Shown: positions 16,905-26,218 of the stretch, one piece after another
Position numbering within the stretch: position 1 is the first letter of the stretch
Layout of the letters: every line of letters begins with the position of its first letter
NCBI RefSeq assembly: GCF_018128965.1
Contig: NZ_JAAEDH010000005.1
Coordinates: 62,001 to 126,000 of the forward strand
Direction of reading: 5' to 3'
DNA: 64,000 nucleotides
Source of the DNA: Plastoroseomonas arctica
GTDB lineage: Bacteria > Pseudomonadota > Alphaproteobacteria > Acetobacterales > Acetobacteraceae
The notes under the pieces: model-generated
The model's database searches: none
What the model saw: only the letters and a program-made list of their open reading frames with translations
What the model was told of the DNA's origin: nothing
Program-made: the position numbers and the translations under genes

Positions 16905-17774
16905 TCACCCCGGCCGCTTGCGCCCGAAGCGGCGCGGCGCCTCCTCCTCCGGCCCGGCGTCGGGCGCCTCCACGGTGAGTTCCAGCACCGGAACACCTGG
17001 GCGCAGGCCCTCGCGACGATGGCGCACGCGGATGCGCTCGGCATGCGAGACCCCGAGCGTGTCGTTGTTGGCGACCCCGTCGCCCGACACGATCAGGGAC
17101 TGGCATGCGCCGGTGAGGCGATCGAGCAGCAGCGCCGGCGGCAGCGGGCTCGGCACCAGCTCGATCTCGCGGCCGATGAAGGGTTCGAGGCCGGTGGTCA
17201 GCACCACCAAAGGCCGCTCGCCCTGCAGGTTCGGCTCCGCCTGGATCCAGCGGAACCCGACCCATTCGGCGACGGGGATGCGGCTGCGCTGCAGCGCGAG
17301 TGTGGCCTCGCGGAAGGTCTCGGGCGGGGTGATCGTCTCCCCGGTGCTCCAGACGACGGCGACCGCGGGCAGCAGCGTGGTCAGCGCGGCAATGATGAGG
17401 CTGAGCGCGGAGGCGCCGTAGAGCGCCTGGGGATGGGTCGCGAGCGTGGAGGAGGTGGCGATGACGACATGCGCGCTGTGGCTCGCCATCGCGATGCGCG
17501 CGCCGGGCCAAATGCGGGTGATCTCGACCGGGGAAGCGTAGGCGTCCTGCGGCAGCGGGGTTGCGACGAAGAGGATGGTGTAGCGCTGGCTCGCGGCCTC
17601 GACGACGAAGCCGGGCCCGCCGCCCATCTCCTCGGGCGCGGTGATGGCGAGCAGCGGCTTGAGGTCCATGGTGGGCGCGCCGGGCCACATCGCGCGCGCC
17701 TGGGCACAGAGCGTGGCGGCGCTGAGCGTCTCGGCCCCGGCGGTGGCGAGGTAGGCGAGGAAGCGCGCGGGCAT
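16905..17774 (-). CDS. DUF4261 domain-containing protein
   Basis: The 289-residue protein resembles the DUF4261 family (segments such as GGGPGFVVEAASQRYTILFVATPLP and VVWSTGETITPP). Function is unknown in this family, which is often near secretion or stress genes. There is no signal peptide. The middle contains one hydrophobic stretch around LYGASALSLIIAALTTLLPAVAVVW that may be buried rather than membrane-spanning. The ATG at 17774 (MPARFLAYL) is preferred to the longer frame. It stands alone between a transposase-derived gene and a flavin monooxygenase. Confidence 0.65.
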   Translation of the reverse strand: MPARFLAYLATAGAETLSAATLCAQARAMWPGAPTMDLKPLLAITAPEEMGGGPGFVVEAASQRYTILFVATPLPQDAYASPVEITRIWPGARIAMASHSAHVVIATSSTLATHPQALYGASALSLIIAALTTLLPAVAVVWSTGETITPPETFREATLALQRSRIPVAEWVGFRWIQAEPNLQGERPLVVLTTGLEPFIGREIELVPSPLPPALLLDRLTGACQSLIVSGDGVANNDTLGVSHAERIRVRHRREGLRPGVPVLELTVEAPDAGPEEEAPRRFGRKRPG

Positions 17775-17871
17775 GGATCTCTCGTCGGGCACGAGGGAGA
17801 TGCTGGTAGGCTTGGTGAAGCTAGAGCGCGGATCGCGCCGGCCTTGCAACAATTAAAAGTGTGGATATGTC

Positions 17872-18912
17872 TCAGCCAGCGATACGCGGGCGCACGTGAC
17901 GGGCGAAGCGGCGCATCTCGGCCTCGAAGGGCTGGAACTGCAGCAGCAGGGTCTCGATGCCGGCGGCGTGGAAGGCAGCGATGCGCTGCGCCACCTGGTC
18001 GTAGCTGCCGACCAGGCCCGCGGCAGTGCCGCCATTGGTGCCGACGCGGATGGATTTCGCCATGGTCTGGCGCATGACCACGGCGGGGTCCGTGTTGGCC
18101 TTCACATAGGCCTTGATGTCGGTGTCCTGGGCGGCCAGCGCGAGCAGGCGTTCATAGGCGGCCTGCGCCTCGGCCTCGGTCTCGCGCGCGATGACGAAGG
18201 CGGAGAGGCCGTAGCGCAGTGGTTCGCCGGGGCGGGGGCGGCGGGCGACGTCGGCGATGAGGGCCTGCACGTCGGGCAGCGGCTGGCCGTTGATGAACCA
18301 GACATCGGCCTGGGCGGCGGAGAGTGCGCGGGCGGGTTCGGATTCGCCGCCGACATAGATGCGCGGGCGCGGGCGGAAGGTGCCGGCGGGGCGGAGCATG
18401 TAGTCCTCGATTTGGAAATGCGCGCCGTGGTGGGAGAGGCGTTCGCCCTGCATCAGGCAGGTGACGCATTCGAGCCATTCGGCGCCGTAGGCGTAGCGGG
18501 CGTCGTGTTCGAGGAAGTGGATGCCGGCGTTGACGATCTCGCGCTGGTTCCAGGCGTTGACCAGGTTGATGGCGAAGCGGCCCTGGCTGATGTGCTCGAT
18601 CTGCAGCGCCATCTTCGCCAACACGACCGGGTGGTAGAGCATGGGTTTTATCGCGGCGATGATTTCGATGCGGGAGGTGGTGGCGGCCATGGCGGCGGCG
18701 GCGGTCCAGGCTTCGAGCTGGTCGAGGGATTCCTTGTGCGGGTTGGCGGTATGCTGGGCGACGAGGACGCAGTCGTAGCCGAGGGATTCGGCTTCCTGGA
18801 CGAGGGCTTGGTTGCGCGGCCAGGAGGCGTCGTAGGGTTCCTCGGGGTCGTTGAGGGCGGCGCGGTTGCCGTGGACGAGGGCCCAGATGCCGATGCGGAG
18901 GGGGTGGGTCAT
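17872..18912 (-). CDS. LLM-class flavin monooxygenase, dimethyl sulfone monooxygenase (SfnG)-like
   Basis: This 346-residue luciferase-fold oxygenase uses reduced FMN from a partner reductase. Features include the N-terminal RIGIWALVHGN strand, the segment EIIAAIKPMLYHPVVLAKMALQIEHISQGRFAINLVNAWN, and the C-terminal loop RVGTNGGTAAGLVGSYDQVAQRI. All are characteristic of the SfnG/SsuD branch that cleaves C-S bonds in sulfones or sulfonates. The start at 18912 (MTHPLRIGIW) fits homologues better than the longer frame. No flavin reductase or sulfonate transporter lies beside it. The sulfur-scavenging role is inferred from family only. Confidence 0.8.
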   Translation of the reverse strand: MTHPLRIGIWALVHGNRAALNDPEEPYDASWPRNQALVQEAESLGYDCVLVAQHTANPHKESLDQLEAWTAAAAMAATTSRIEIIAAIKPMLYHPVVLAKMALQIEHISQGRFAINLVNAWNQREIVNAGIHFLEHDARYAYGAEWLECVTCLMQGERLSHHGAHFQIEDYMLRPAGTFRPRPRIYVGGESEPARALSAAQADVWFINGQPLPDVQALIADVARRPRPGEPLRYGLSAFVIARETEAEAQAAYERLLALAAQDTDIKAYVKANTDPAVVMRQTMAKSIRVGTNGGTAAGLVGSYDQVAQRIAAFHAAGIETLLLQFQPFEAEMRRFARHVRPRIAG

Positions 18913-18970
18913 GAGGGGGAGTGTGCGGGCGGCGTTCGCGGCTGGAAAGGGTGAACAGGCGGCGCGCGCC

Positions 18971-19303
18971 TCACCCAAAACCCAGGAAGACCGCGAGGCT
19001 GCGGTTGAGGGCCAGGCTCTCCTCAGTCGAGATGCGACCGATGGTGGCGGCGACGCGATCGCGGCGGATGGTGGTCAGCTTCTCGATCTGGATATGGCTG
19101 GTGTTGCGCAAGCCGCTCCGCTCGCCGGGTTCGACCGCCACGCGCAAAAGTGGTGCGCCGCTCATGTGCGTGGTCAGGAGGCAGAGCGTGATTGAGTTGG
19201 TCTCGGGGAAAAGCTCCGATTGCACGATGACCGCTGGCCTCGGCTTGCCGGCATAGTCGCCGCCGCCGCGATCGGCGATCAGGACGATGTCACCGCGGCG
19301 CAC
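18971..19303 (-). CDS. mazF: MazF/PemK-type endoribonuclease toxin
   Basis: The 110-residue toxin has the PemK/MazF fold motifs: RRGDIVLIADRG at the N-terminus, GKPRPAVIVQS, the LTT segment and an S-H-I-Q-I-E-K-L strand. Such enzymes cut mRNA at short sequences. No ATG lies in a sensible place, so a GTG at 19303 is proposed. It overlaps the end of the antitoxin gene by 14 bases, the usual coupling in type II pairs. The longer open frame upstream is only the antitoxin gene read in another frame. Confidence 0.82.
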   Translation of the reverse strand: MRRGDIVLIADRGGGDYAGKPRPAVIVQSELFPETNSITLCLLTTHMSGAPLLRVAVEPGERSGLRNTSHIQIEKLTTIRRDRVAATIGRISTEESLALNRSLAVFLGFG

Positions 19304-19535
19304 GGGTATCGGGAATGTCGTCGATGTCTTCGTCTGCGATGGAGACGCGCTCGAGAAAGTCCATGACCTCGTCGTGGTCCGGCTCGGCCGCGACAATGCG
19401 GGATTGGCGGCGGGCTTCTTCTGCGAAGCCGGGCGCGCGCGTGTCGGGCACCCAGATCTGGATGGGCCGGAGGCCGCGCTTGCGCAGCTCGGCGCGGTGC
19501 GCGGCGACGCGCCTGGAGGTGTTGGAGCCGCTCAT
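19290..19535 (-). CDS. mazE: MazE-family antitoxin (DUF3018-like)
   Basis: The 81-residue protein starts with a basic region (SRRVAAHRAELRKRGLRPIQIWVPD) matching the MazE-like/DUF3018 antitoxins. The acidic C-terminal half (DEVMDFLERVSIADEDIDDIPD) would wrap the toxin. It precedes and overlaps mazF, the standard antitoxin-first order. The pair lies immediately downstream of lepA on the same strand, separated by a hairpin-rich repeat. Autoregulation by the complex is expected from the family but no operator was pinpointed. Confidence 0.8.
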   Translation of the reverse strand: MSGSNTSRRVAAHRAELRKRGLRPIQIWVPDTRAPGFAEEARRQSRIVAAEPDHDEVMDFLERVSIADEDIDDIPDTRAPR

Positions 19536-19572
19536 CCGTTACATGTAACGTTGATCGAGCGGTATTTCAAGC

Positions 19573-19632
19573 GGTCCAGGGGCGCTGCCCCTGGTCGGGG
19601 TCGAGGGGGCGAAGCCCCTCGCCTTGCTTGCT

Positions 19633-19635
<3 letters not shown>
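19573..19635 (-). repeat. Short stop-codon-bearing hairpin repeat after lepA
   Basis: Two GC hairpins (CCAGGGG/CCCCTGG with loop cgctg, and GAGGGG/CCCCTC) are followed by CCTTGCTTGCTTCA. On the minus strand this reads as the lepA stop codon TGA followed by AGCAAG. The modules match the outer ends of the larger elements at 52.7 and 58.3 kb, so this looks like a collapsed copy lacking the central stem. It may serve as the lepA terminator. Confidence 0.75.
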
Positions 19636-21438
<1,803 letters not shown>

Positions 21439-21526
21439 GGGAATCCTGGGCGCAGGCCCGGTCGCCTGTGCTGGCGTGCAGATAGGGCAGATTGCCTCCG
21501 CGTCAAAGGATGTTGGGTGAAAGGGG

Positions 21527-21554
21527 TTGAAGTCCGACTGAGTTTCGTTATATC
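21527..21554 (+). promoter_or_regulatory. Probable sigma-70 promoter of padR
   Basis: TTGAAG (21527-21532) and TATATC (21549-21554) are spaced by 16 bases and lie about 50 bases upstream of the padR ATG. The -10 box falls inside the left arm of the PadR operator, which suits repression by blocking polymerase. Confidence 0.5.
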
Positions 21555-21576
21555 GAAGTCACCGATATATCGAAAC
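21542..21576. promoter_or_regulatory. PadR-type operator (14-bp inverted repeat)
   Basis: GTTTCGTTATATCG and CGATATATCGAAAC form an inverted repeat with 13 of 14 positions matching, separated by AAGTCAC. The core TATATCG...CGATATA is the kind of AT-centred dyad bound by PadR/YqjI regulators. It is the only AT-rich segment in the lepA-padR gap and overlaps the proposed -10 box, so autoregulation is likely. An effect on lepA is possible. Confidence 0.75.
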
Positions 21577-21604
21577 CCTATCGGAGCAACCGAGGAACCA
21601 AACC

Positions 21605-22174
21605 ATGTTCGGACATTGTCACCATCGCGGCGAAGGACGCCGCTTCGCCGGCCGCGGCTTCCGCGACCGCGTCTTCGGCGAAGGCCATCCGGGCCGCGAA
21701 GGCGGCCGCGGCGGCGCGCGCTTCTTCGACCAGGGCGAGCTGCGCCTGGTCGTGCTGAAGCTGATCCAGATCAAGCCGCGGCACGGCTACGAGATCATCA
21801 AGGAGATCGAGGAGCGGCTCGCCGGCGCCTATTCGCCAAGCCCTGGCACCATCTACCCGACGCTGACGCTGCTCGAGGATCTCGGCCAGGTCGCCGTCAC
21901 GCCCGAGGAGGGGGGCAAGAAGCTGCACACCATCACGGAGGAGGGCGAGCGGGTGCTGGAGGCCGCCGCGGCGCAGGTCGAGGCCATCTTCGCGCGCATC
22001 GAGGGCATGCGCTCGGGCCGGCCGGCCGGGTCGGCGATGCAGGTGATCCGCGCGATGCACAACCTCAAGACAGCGCTGCGCTTCCGGATGATGCGCGGCG
22101 GGCTGAGCGAGGAGCAACTGGCCGCGATTGTCACGCTGATCGACACCGCGGCGCGGGATGTGGAGCGGGCGTGA
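21605..22174 (+). CDS. PadR-family regulator with His/Gly-rich N-terminus (YqjI-like)
   Basis: The 189-residue protein has a winged helix at residues about 40-120 (FFDQGELRLVVLKLIQIKPRHGYEIIKEIEERL...SPSPGTIYPTLTLLEDLG) and a C-terminal helix for dimer formation. The first 40 residues are rich in Gly, Arg and His with one Cys (H-C-H-H near residues 4-7). This parallels E. coli YqjI, whose N-terminal extension binds nickel or iron, and the C-terminal region also aligns with YqjI. A metal-responsive repressor is inferred. It is divergent from lepA and preceded by a strong operator. No obvious target other than itself lies nearby. Confidence 0.85.
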   Translation: MFGHCHHRGEGRRFAGRGFRDRVFGEGHPGREGGRGGARFFDQGELRLVVLKLIQIKPRHGYEIIKEIEERLAGAYSPSPGTIYPTLTLLEDLGQVAVTPEEGGKKLHTITEEGERVLEAAAAQVEAIFARIEGMRSGRPAGSAMQVIRAMHNLKTALRFRMMRGGLSEEQLAAIVTLIDTAARDVERA

Positions 22175-22177
22175 GCC

Positions 22178-23164
22178 TCACTCGATCCGCGCGCCGGAGG
22201 TCTCCACCATCTCGCGCCAGCGCGGCGCATCGGCGGCGATCTTGGCCCGCGTCTCGGCCGGGCCCTCGGTGATGACCGGGATGAGGCCGGCGGCGCGCAG
22301 GCGGCGGTCCAGCTCCGGTGCCGCCAGGCTGCGCCGGATGGCGGCGGCGATCTCGGCCTGGACGGGGGCGGGCGTCGCACCCGGCGCGGTCAGCGCGTTC
22401 CAGGACTGCATGTCGAGATCCCCGATCCCGAGGGAGGCGAATTCGCCCAGGCCCGGGACCTCCGGCATCAGCGGCGAACGCGCGTTGGAGCCGACCGCGA
22501 GGGCCACCAGGCGTCCCGACGCCACATGCGGCATGAGCGCGGGCATGAAGTCGAACACCATGTCGATATTGCCGGAGATGAGGTCGTTCAGCGCCGGCGC
22601 GCCGCCGCGATAGGGCACGTGCTCGATCTCCGCACCCGTGCGCCGCGCGATGGTCGCGATCAGCAGATGCGCCGCACTGCCATTGCCGGCGGAGCCTTTG
22701 GTCAGCCGGTTGCCGGGGCGCTTGGCCCAGGCGATGAGCGAGGCGAAATCCGCCCAGCCCCTCTCGCGCGCGCGCTCGGCGGTGACGCAGCACATGACCG
22801 TGGAGGTCACCAGCTGCACCACCGGGGCCAGGTCGCGCACGGGGTCATAGGGCGGCCGCGCCATCATGATCGGCAGCGCGGTGAAGAAGGCGATGGAGAA
22901 GACGCCGAGGGTGAAGCCGTCCGGCGGCGCCTGGACCACCTGCTGCACGCCCAGCACGCCATTCGCCCCGCCGCGATTCTCGATCACCACCGGCTGTCCC
23001 GTGGTGCTGGTCACCGCATCCGCCCAGAGCCGCCCGATCGCATCGGCGGCACCGCCGGGCGGGAAGGGGATGACCCAGCGCGCCGGGCGCGGCGCCTGCG
23101 CGATGGCGGGGGCCGCGAGCGGCAACGTCGCGGCGGCGAGGAGCAGGGGGCGGCGTGTGATCAT
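22178..23164 (-). CDS. Bug-family (TctC-like) periplasmic solute-binding protein
   Basis: The 328-residue receptor has an N-terminal signal (MITRRPLLLAAATLPLAAPAIAQA, with an Arg pair) and the Bug-family phosphate- and carboxylate-binding loops (VIPFPPGGAADAIGRLWAD, VVIENRGGANGVLGVQQV, KGSAGNGSAAHLL). Bug proteins bind carboxylates or amino acids and usually serve tripartite tricarboxylate transporters. No TctA or TctB gene is in the window, so it is an orphan receptor, as is common in beta- and alphaproteobacteria. It is convergent with padR, with only three bases between the stop codons. Confidence 0.87.
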   Translation of the reverse strand: MITRRPLLLAAATLPLAAPAIAQAPRPARWVIPFPPGGAADAIGRLWADAVTSTTGQPVVIENRGGANGVLGVQQVVQAPPDGFTLGVFSIAFFTALPIMMARPPYDPVRDLAPVVQLVTSTVMCCVTAERARERGWADFASLIAWAKRPGNRLTKGSAGNGSAAHLLIATIARRTGAEIEHVPYRGGAPALNDLISGNIDMVFDFMPALMPHVASGRLVALAVGSNARSPLMPEVPGLGEFASLGIGDLDMQSWNALTAPGATPAPVQAEIAAAIRRSLAAPELDRRLRAAGLIPVITEGPAETRAKIAADAPRWREMVETSGARIE

Positions 23165-23197
23165 GGGCGGGACTGCGCCCGAACATCGCAGCCCGTG

Positions 23198-23983
23198 TCA
23201 ATCGACCGCCAGCGCGCTGCCGAGAAACGCCGTGGCGAAGGCGACGAGATCGGCGGAGGAAGCGAGCACTGCATCCGCCGCGCCGACCATGCCCGTCCGC
23301 GCCCGCCCCGCCGCGACATAGGTCGCCCCGAGCGGCGGGAAATGCGTGTCGAGATCATCGCCGATGCAGGGCACCTCGACCCATTCCCGGCGGGCGCCCT
23401 CGCCGAAGGGGATGCGGCGCGTCTTGCGCCGCCCGTGCGGGACGCGACTCTCGGCATAATGCAGCAGCGTGGCCCTGTTGAACCCGACGCCGAGCAGCAG
23501 CAGCGCGGCGTCCATCGCGGCCAGCCGCGCAAAGGGCGATCCCTCCCCCTGGCCCCAGGCGAGCGCGTGCGGGGCGACGATCTCTACCGCGCGCGGGCCA
23601 AGGGCGCAGACCGAGACCTGTGGATGCGCGCTGCGCCGGGCGCCCGGCCAGCGGCGGAAGGTCTCGGGGATCGCGCCCATGGTGGTGGGCGTGGTGTCCG
23701 GATCGAAGGCGGGCAGCGCGGCGCGGGCGCGCTCCAGCGCCTCGCCCGTCCAATCCGCCCAGCGCGCGGGGTCCGACACCTCGGGCGAGAAGGCCGGCAT
23801 GACCAGGGTGCCCGCCGGGCCGAGCGCTGCCAGCAGCGCGCGCACGACGGCCGGCGCGCCGCCGAGCACGCGCCCGAGGCTGGCGAGCGAGGAATGCACC
23901 ATCAGCACGCCACCCGCGGGTACGCCCAGGGGGCGGAGGTCGGCGGCGAGATCGTCCGTGGTCACGAAGGCGGGGCGGGTCAC
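23198..23983 (-). CDS. AAC(3)-family N-acetyltransferase
   Basis: The 261-residue protein belongs to the aminoglycoside 3-N-acetyltransferase (antibiotic_NAT/YokD) superfamily. Motifs include VLMVHSSLASLGRVLGGA near the N-terminus, GTLVMPAFSPEV, the segment PTTMGAIPETFRRWPGARRSAHPQVSVCALG, and LLLGVGFNRATLLHYAE. Chromosomal relatives such as YokD and FrbF act on metabolites rather than drugs, so resistance must not be assumed. It sits behind a Bug receptor on the same strand but with no clear functional link. Confidence 0.83.
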   Translation of the reverse strand: MTRPAFVTTDDLAADLRPLGVPAGGVLMVHSSLASLGRVLGGAPAVVRALLAALGPAGTLVMPAFSPEVSDPARWADWTGEALERARAALPAFDPDTTPTTMGAIPETFRRWPGARRSAHPQVSVCALGPRAVEIVAPHALAWGQGEGSPFARLAAMDAALLLLGVGFNRATLLHYAESRVPHGRRKTRRIPFGEGARREWVEVPCIGDDLDTHFPPLGATYVAAGRARTGMVGAADAVLASSADLVAFATAFLGSALAVD

Positions 23984-24089
23984 CGGAGACGTTTACCACG
24001 CAGGCCGCCGCCGCCGCCATCGCGCCCGAGGCTGGACCCGGGCCGAGCGCGGCGCCTAGCCTCGGGTCCCGCCTGTGAAAGGATCCCCC

Positions 24090-24476
24090 GTGCCCAAGCG
24101 CGCCATCTATTCCGACAAGGTCCAGAAACCGTCGCTGCCCTTTGCGCAGGCCACATTGGCCGGCGGGTTCCTGTTCGCCTGCTCGACGGGACGGAACCTG
24201 CAGGGGCAGTTCGCGATCGGCGACGTGCGCGCGCAGACGCAGCAGGCGCTCGACAACATCCGCGCGCTGGTGGAGGAGGCGGGCGGCACCATGCGCGACA
24301 TCGTCAAATGCACCGTCTACGTGACGGACCGGACGAACTGGGCGCCGATGAACGAGGTGTATTTCGCCAATTTCGCCGAGGACCCGCCGCACCGCGTCTC
24401 CTGCATCGTCACCGGGCTGGGCTCGCCAGATTGCCTGGTGGAGATCGACGCGACGGCCTATCTCGGCAAGGACTGA
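24090..24476 (+). CDS. RidA family (reactive intermediate/imine deaminase) protein
   Basis: The 128-residue protein has the YjgF/YER057c/UK114 fold: KRAIYSDKVQKPSLPFAQATLAGGFLFACSTG, then QTQQALDNIRALVEEAGGTMRDIVKCTVYVTDRTNWAPMNEVY. Canonical RidA enzymes hydrolyse 2-aminoacrylate and related imines in the cytosol. The arginine that binds the carboxylate in canonical RidA appears as H-R-V-S near residue 100. A GTG start at 24090 is preferred because AAAGGA lies 6 bases upstream; a GTG at 24075 would add five residues. Convergent with the next Bug gene (adjacent stop codons). Confidence 0.85.
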   Translation: MPKRAIYSDKVQKPSLPFAQATLAGGFLFACSTGRNLQGQFAIGDVRAQTQQALDNIRALVEEAGGTMRDIVKCTVYVTDRTNWAPMNEVYFANFAEDPPHRVSCIVTGLGSPDCLVEIDATAYLGKD

Positions 24477-25418
24477 TCAGCCTTCCGGCTCCACGCCCAG
24501 CGATCGCAGGATGACGCGGTAGCTTTCGAATTCCCGCGCCACCATCGCGGTGAAATCGGCGCGCGAGAGGAAGTTCACCGGCACGCGGCTGGCGGCCGCC
24601 ACGCGGCGGAAGGCCGGGTCCTCGGTGCCCGTGCGGCAGGCGGCCTCGAGCTGGTTCAGCACCGCCTCGGGCGTGCCGCGCGGCGCGTAGAGGCCCACCT
24701 GGCTGAGCTGCTCCGCATCCACCCCCTGTTCGCGCGCGGTCGGCACGTCGGGGTAGTCCGGGTGGCGGCGCGCGGAGAACACCGCGACCAGGCGCAGCCG
24801 CCCGCCCTCGATCAGCCCCGTCGCGGAGGCGACCACTGCGGCGGAGAAATCCAGCCGCCCCGCCACCGTCTCGTTCAGATGCGGCGGATCGCCGCGGAAG
24901 GGCACGTGGGTAAACTCCACCCCCGCCGCGCGCTGGACGCGCCAGATGGCAAGCTGGGGCAGGGAATTCGGCCCGGGGCTGCCGAAGGTCAGCGGCCGGC
25001 GACGCGCCTCGGCGACCACGCCGGCGAGGTCGCGGATCGGGCTCTCGCTGCGCACCAGCAGGCCCAGGATGTTCTCGTTGGTGCCGCAGATCGGCGCGAA
25101 ATTCTCGGGCGACGTGCCGGTGTTGCGCACCAGATGCGGCTGCACCACCACGGCCGTCATGGGTGTGAGCGCGATGGTGTGGCCATCGGGCGCGCTGAGT
25201 GCGGTGAAGCGCATGCCCACCACGCCGGAGCCGCCGTCGCGGTTCACCACCACCACCGGCTGGCCGAGCACGCGCAAGAAATGCTCGCCGAGCGCGCGGC
25301 CATAGCTGTCGGACGCGCTGCCCGGCGCGTAGGGCAGCACCATGGTGATGGGCCGGTCGGGAAAGGCCCCGGCCGGCGTCGCCGCGAGCAGCGCGGCGAG
25401 GAGGAGCGCGCGCCTCAT
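24477..25418 (-). CDS. Second Bug-family solute-binding protein
   Basis: The 313-residue receptor has a Sec signal (MRRALLLAALLAATPAGAF) and Bug loops: MVLPYAPGSASDSYGRALGEHF, VVVVNRDGGSGVVGM and TFGSPGPNSLPQL. The start at 25418 overlaps the stop of the cyclase gene (ATGA), so this receptor is translationally coupled to a cyclase that in turn follows fumarylacetoacetase. That linkage suggests an acidic product of aromatic breakdown as ligand, but this is inference. No transporter membrane components are nearby. Confidence 0.87.
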   Translation of the reverse strand: MRRALLLAALLAATPAGAFPDRPITMVLPYAPGSASDSYGRALGEHFLRVLGQPVVVVNRDGGSGVVGMRFTALSAPDGHTIALTPMTAVVVQPHLVRNTGTSPENFAPICGTNENILGLLVRSESPIRDLAGVVAEARRRPLTFGSPGPNSLPQLAIWRVQRAAGVEFTHVPFRGDPPHLNETVAGRLDFSAAVVASATGLIEGGRLRLVAVFSARRHPDYPDVPTAREQGVDAEQLSQVGLYAPRGTPEAVLNQLEAACRTGTEDPAFRRVAAASRVPVNFLSRADFTAMVAREFESYRVILRSLGVEPEG

Positions 25419-26203
25419 TCCTCGATGATCGCGACGGCGCGCGTCCAACCCGCTGACCCGCGATGGACCTTCACGGGGAAGCAGGCGATGGTGAAGCCGG
25501 TCGCGGGCAGGGTCTCCAGCTTGGACAGCTTCTCCATGTGGCAGTAGCCGATCTCGCGTCCGGCGCGGTGGCCTTCCCAGATCAGGCCGACATCGCCGGT
25601 CGCCTCGACGCGCTGCTTCGTCAGCGAAAAGGGCGCGTCCCAGGACCAGCCATCGGTGCCGGTGACGCGCACGCCCTGGTCGAGCAGCCACAGCGTCGCA
25701 TCCTTGCCCATGCCGCAACCCGAATGGATGTAGTCATCCTCGCCGTAGCGGCTGCCGGCCCGCGTGTTCATCACCACGATTTCGAGCGGCGACAGCGTGT
25801 GGCCGATGCGCGCGAGCTCGGCCTGGACGTCTTCGGGGGTGGCGACGTAGCCATCCGCGAAGTGGCGGAAATCGAGCTTCACGCCGGGCTGGAAGCACCA
25901 TTCCAGCGGCACCTCGTCGATGCGCCACGAAGGCTCCCCGCCAGGCACCAGGCGCTCGTTCATGCGGGAGAAGAAGTGGTAGGGCGCGTCGAGATGCGTG
26001 CCGTTGTGGGTGCTGATGCTCACCCGCTCGACCGCGGCGTATTCGCCCTCCGGCAGCGCGTCGATGGGGATGCCGAATTCGGCGGCCATCGCGGGCGCGG
26101 TCATGTGGTGATCGTGGTACTCGATCTGCGGCAGCATGCGCGGCGGGTCGCTCGCAATGCCGGATTTGAGTGCCACCGAGATGTCGATGAAGCGGCGGGC
26201 CAT
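25415..26203 (-). CDS. Cyclase family protein (kynurenine formamidase-like metal hydrolase)
   Basis: The 262-residue enzyme contains the family metal-binding motif H-N-G-T-H-L-D-A-P-Y-H-F (HxGTHxDxPxH) near residues 65-76, and a catalytic His-Glu region later on (GWSWDAPF, LIWEGHRAGREIGYCHMEKL). Members include bacterial kynurenine formamidase and polyketide-like cyclases, all Mn or Zn hydrolases in the cytosol. It lies 15 bases after fumarylacetoacetase and is coupled to a Bug receptor. A role in tryptophan or tyrosine breakdown is plausible. Confidence 0.85.
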   Translation of the reverse strand: MARRFIDISVALKSGIASDPPRMLPQIEYHDHHMTAPAMAAEFGIPIDALPEGEYAAVERVSISTHNGTHLDAPYHFFSRMNERLVPGGEPSWRIDEVPLEWCFQPGVKLDFRHFADGYVATPEDVQAELARIGHTLSPLEIVVMNTRAGSRYGEDDYIHSGCGMGKDATLWLLDQGVRVTGTDGWSWDAPFSLTKQRVEATGDVGLIWEGHRAGREIGYCHMEKLSKLETLPATGFTIACFPVKVHRGSAGWTRAVAIIEE

Positions 26204-26218
26204 GGTGTGGTTCTCCCT

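Noticed and set aside
23198..23983. Reading the AAC(3)-family gene as an aminoglycoside resistance determinant
   Set aside because: The family includes many metabolic enzymes, and nothing in the context (no mobile element, no other resistance gene) supports resistance.
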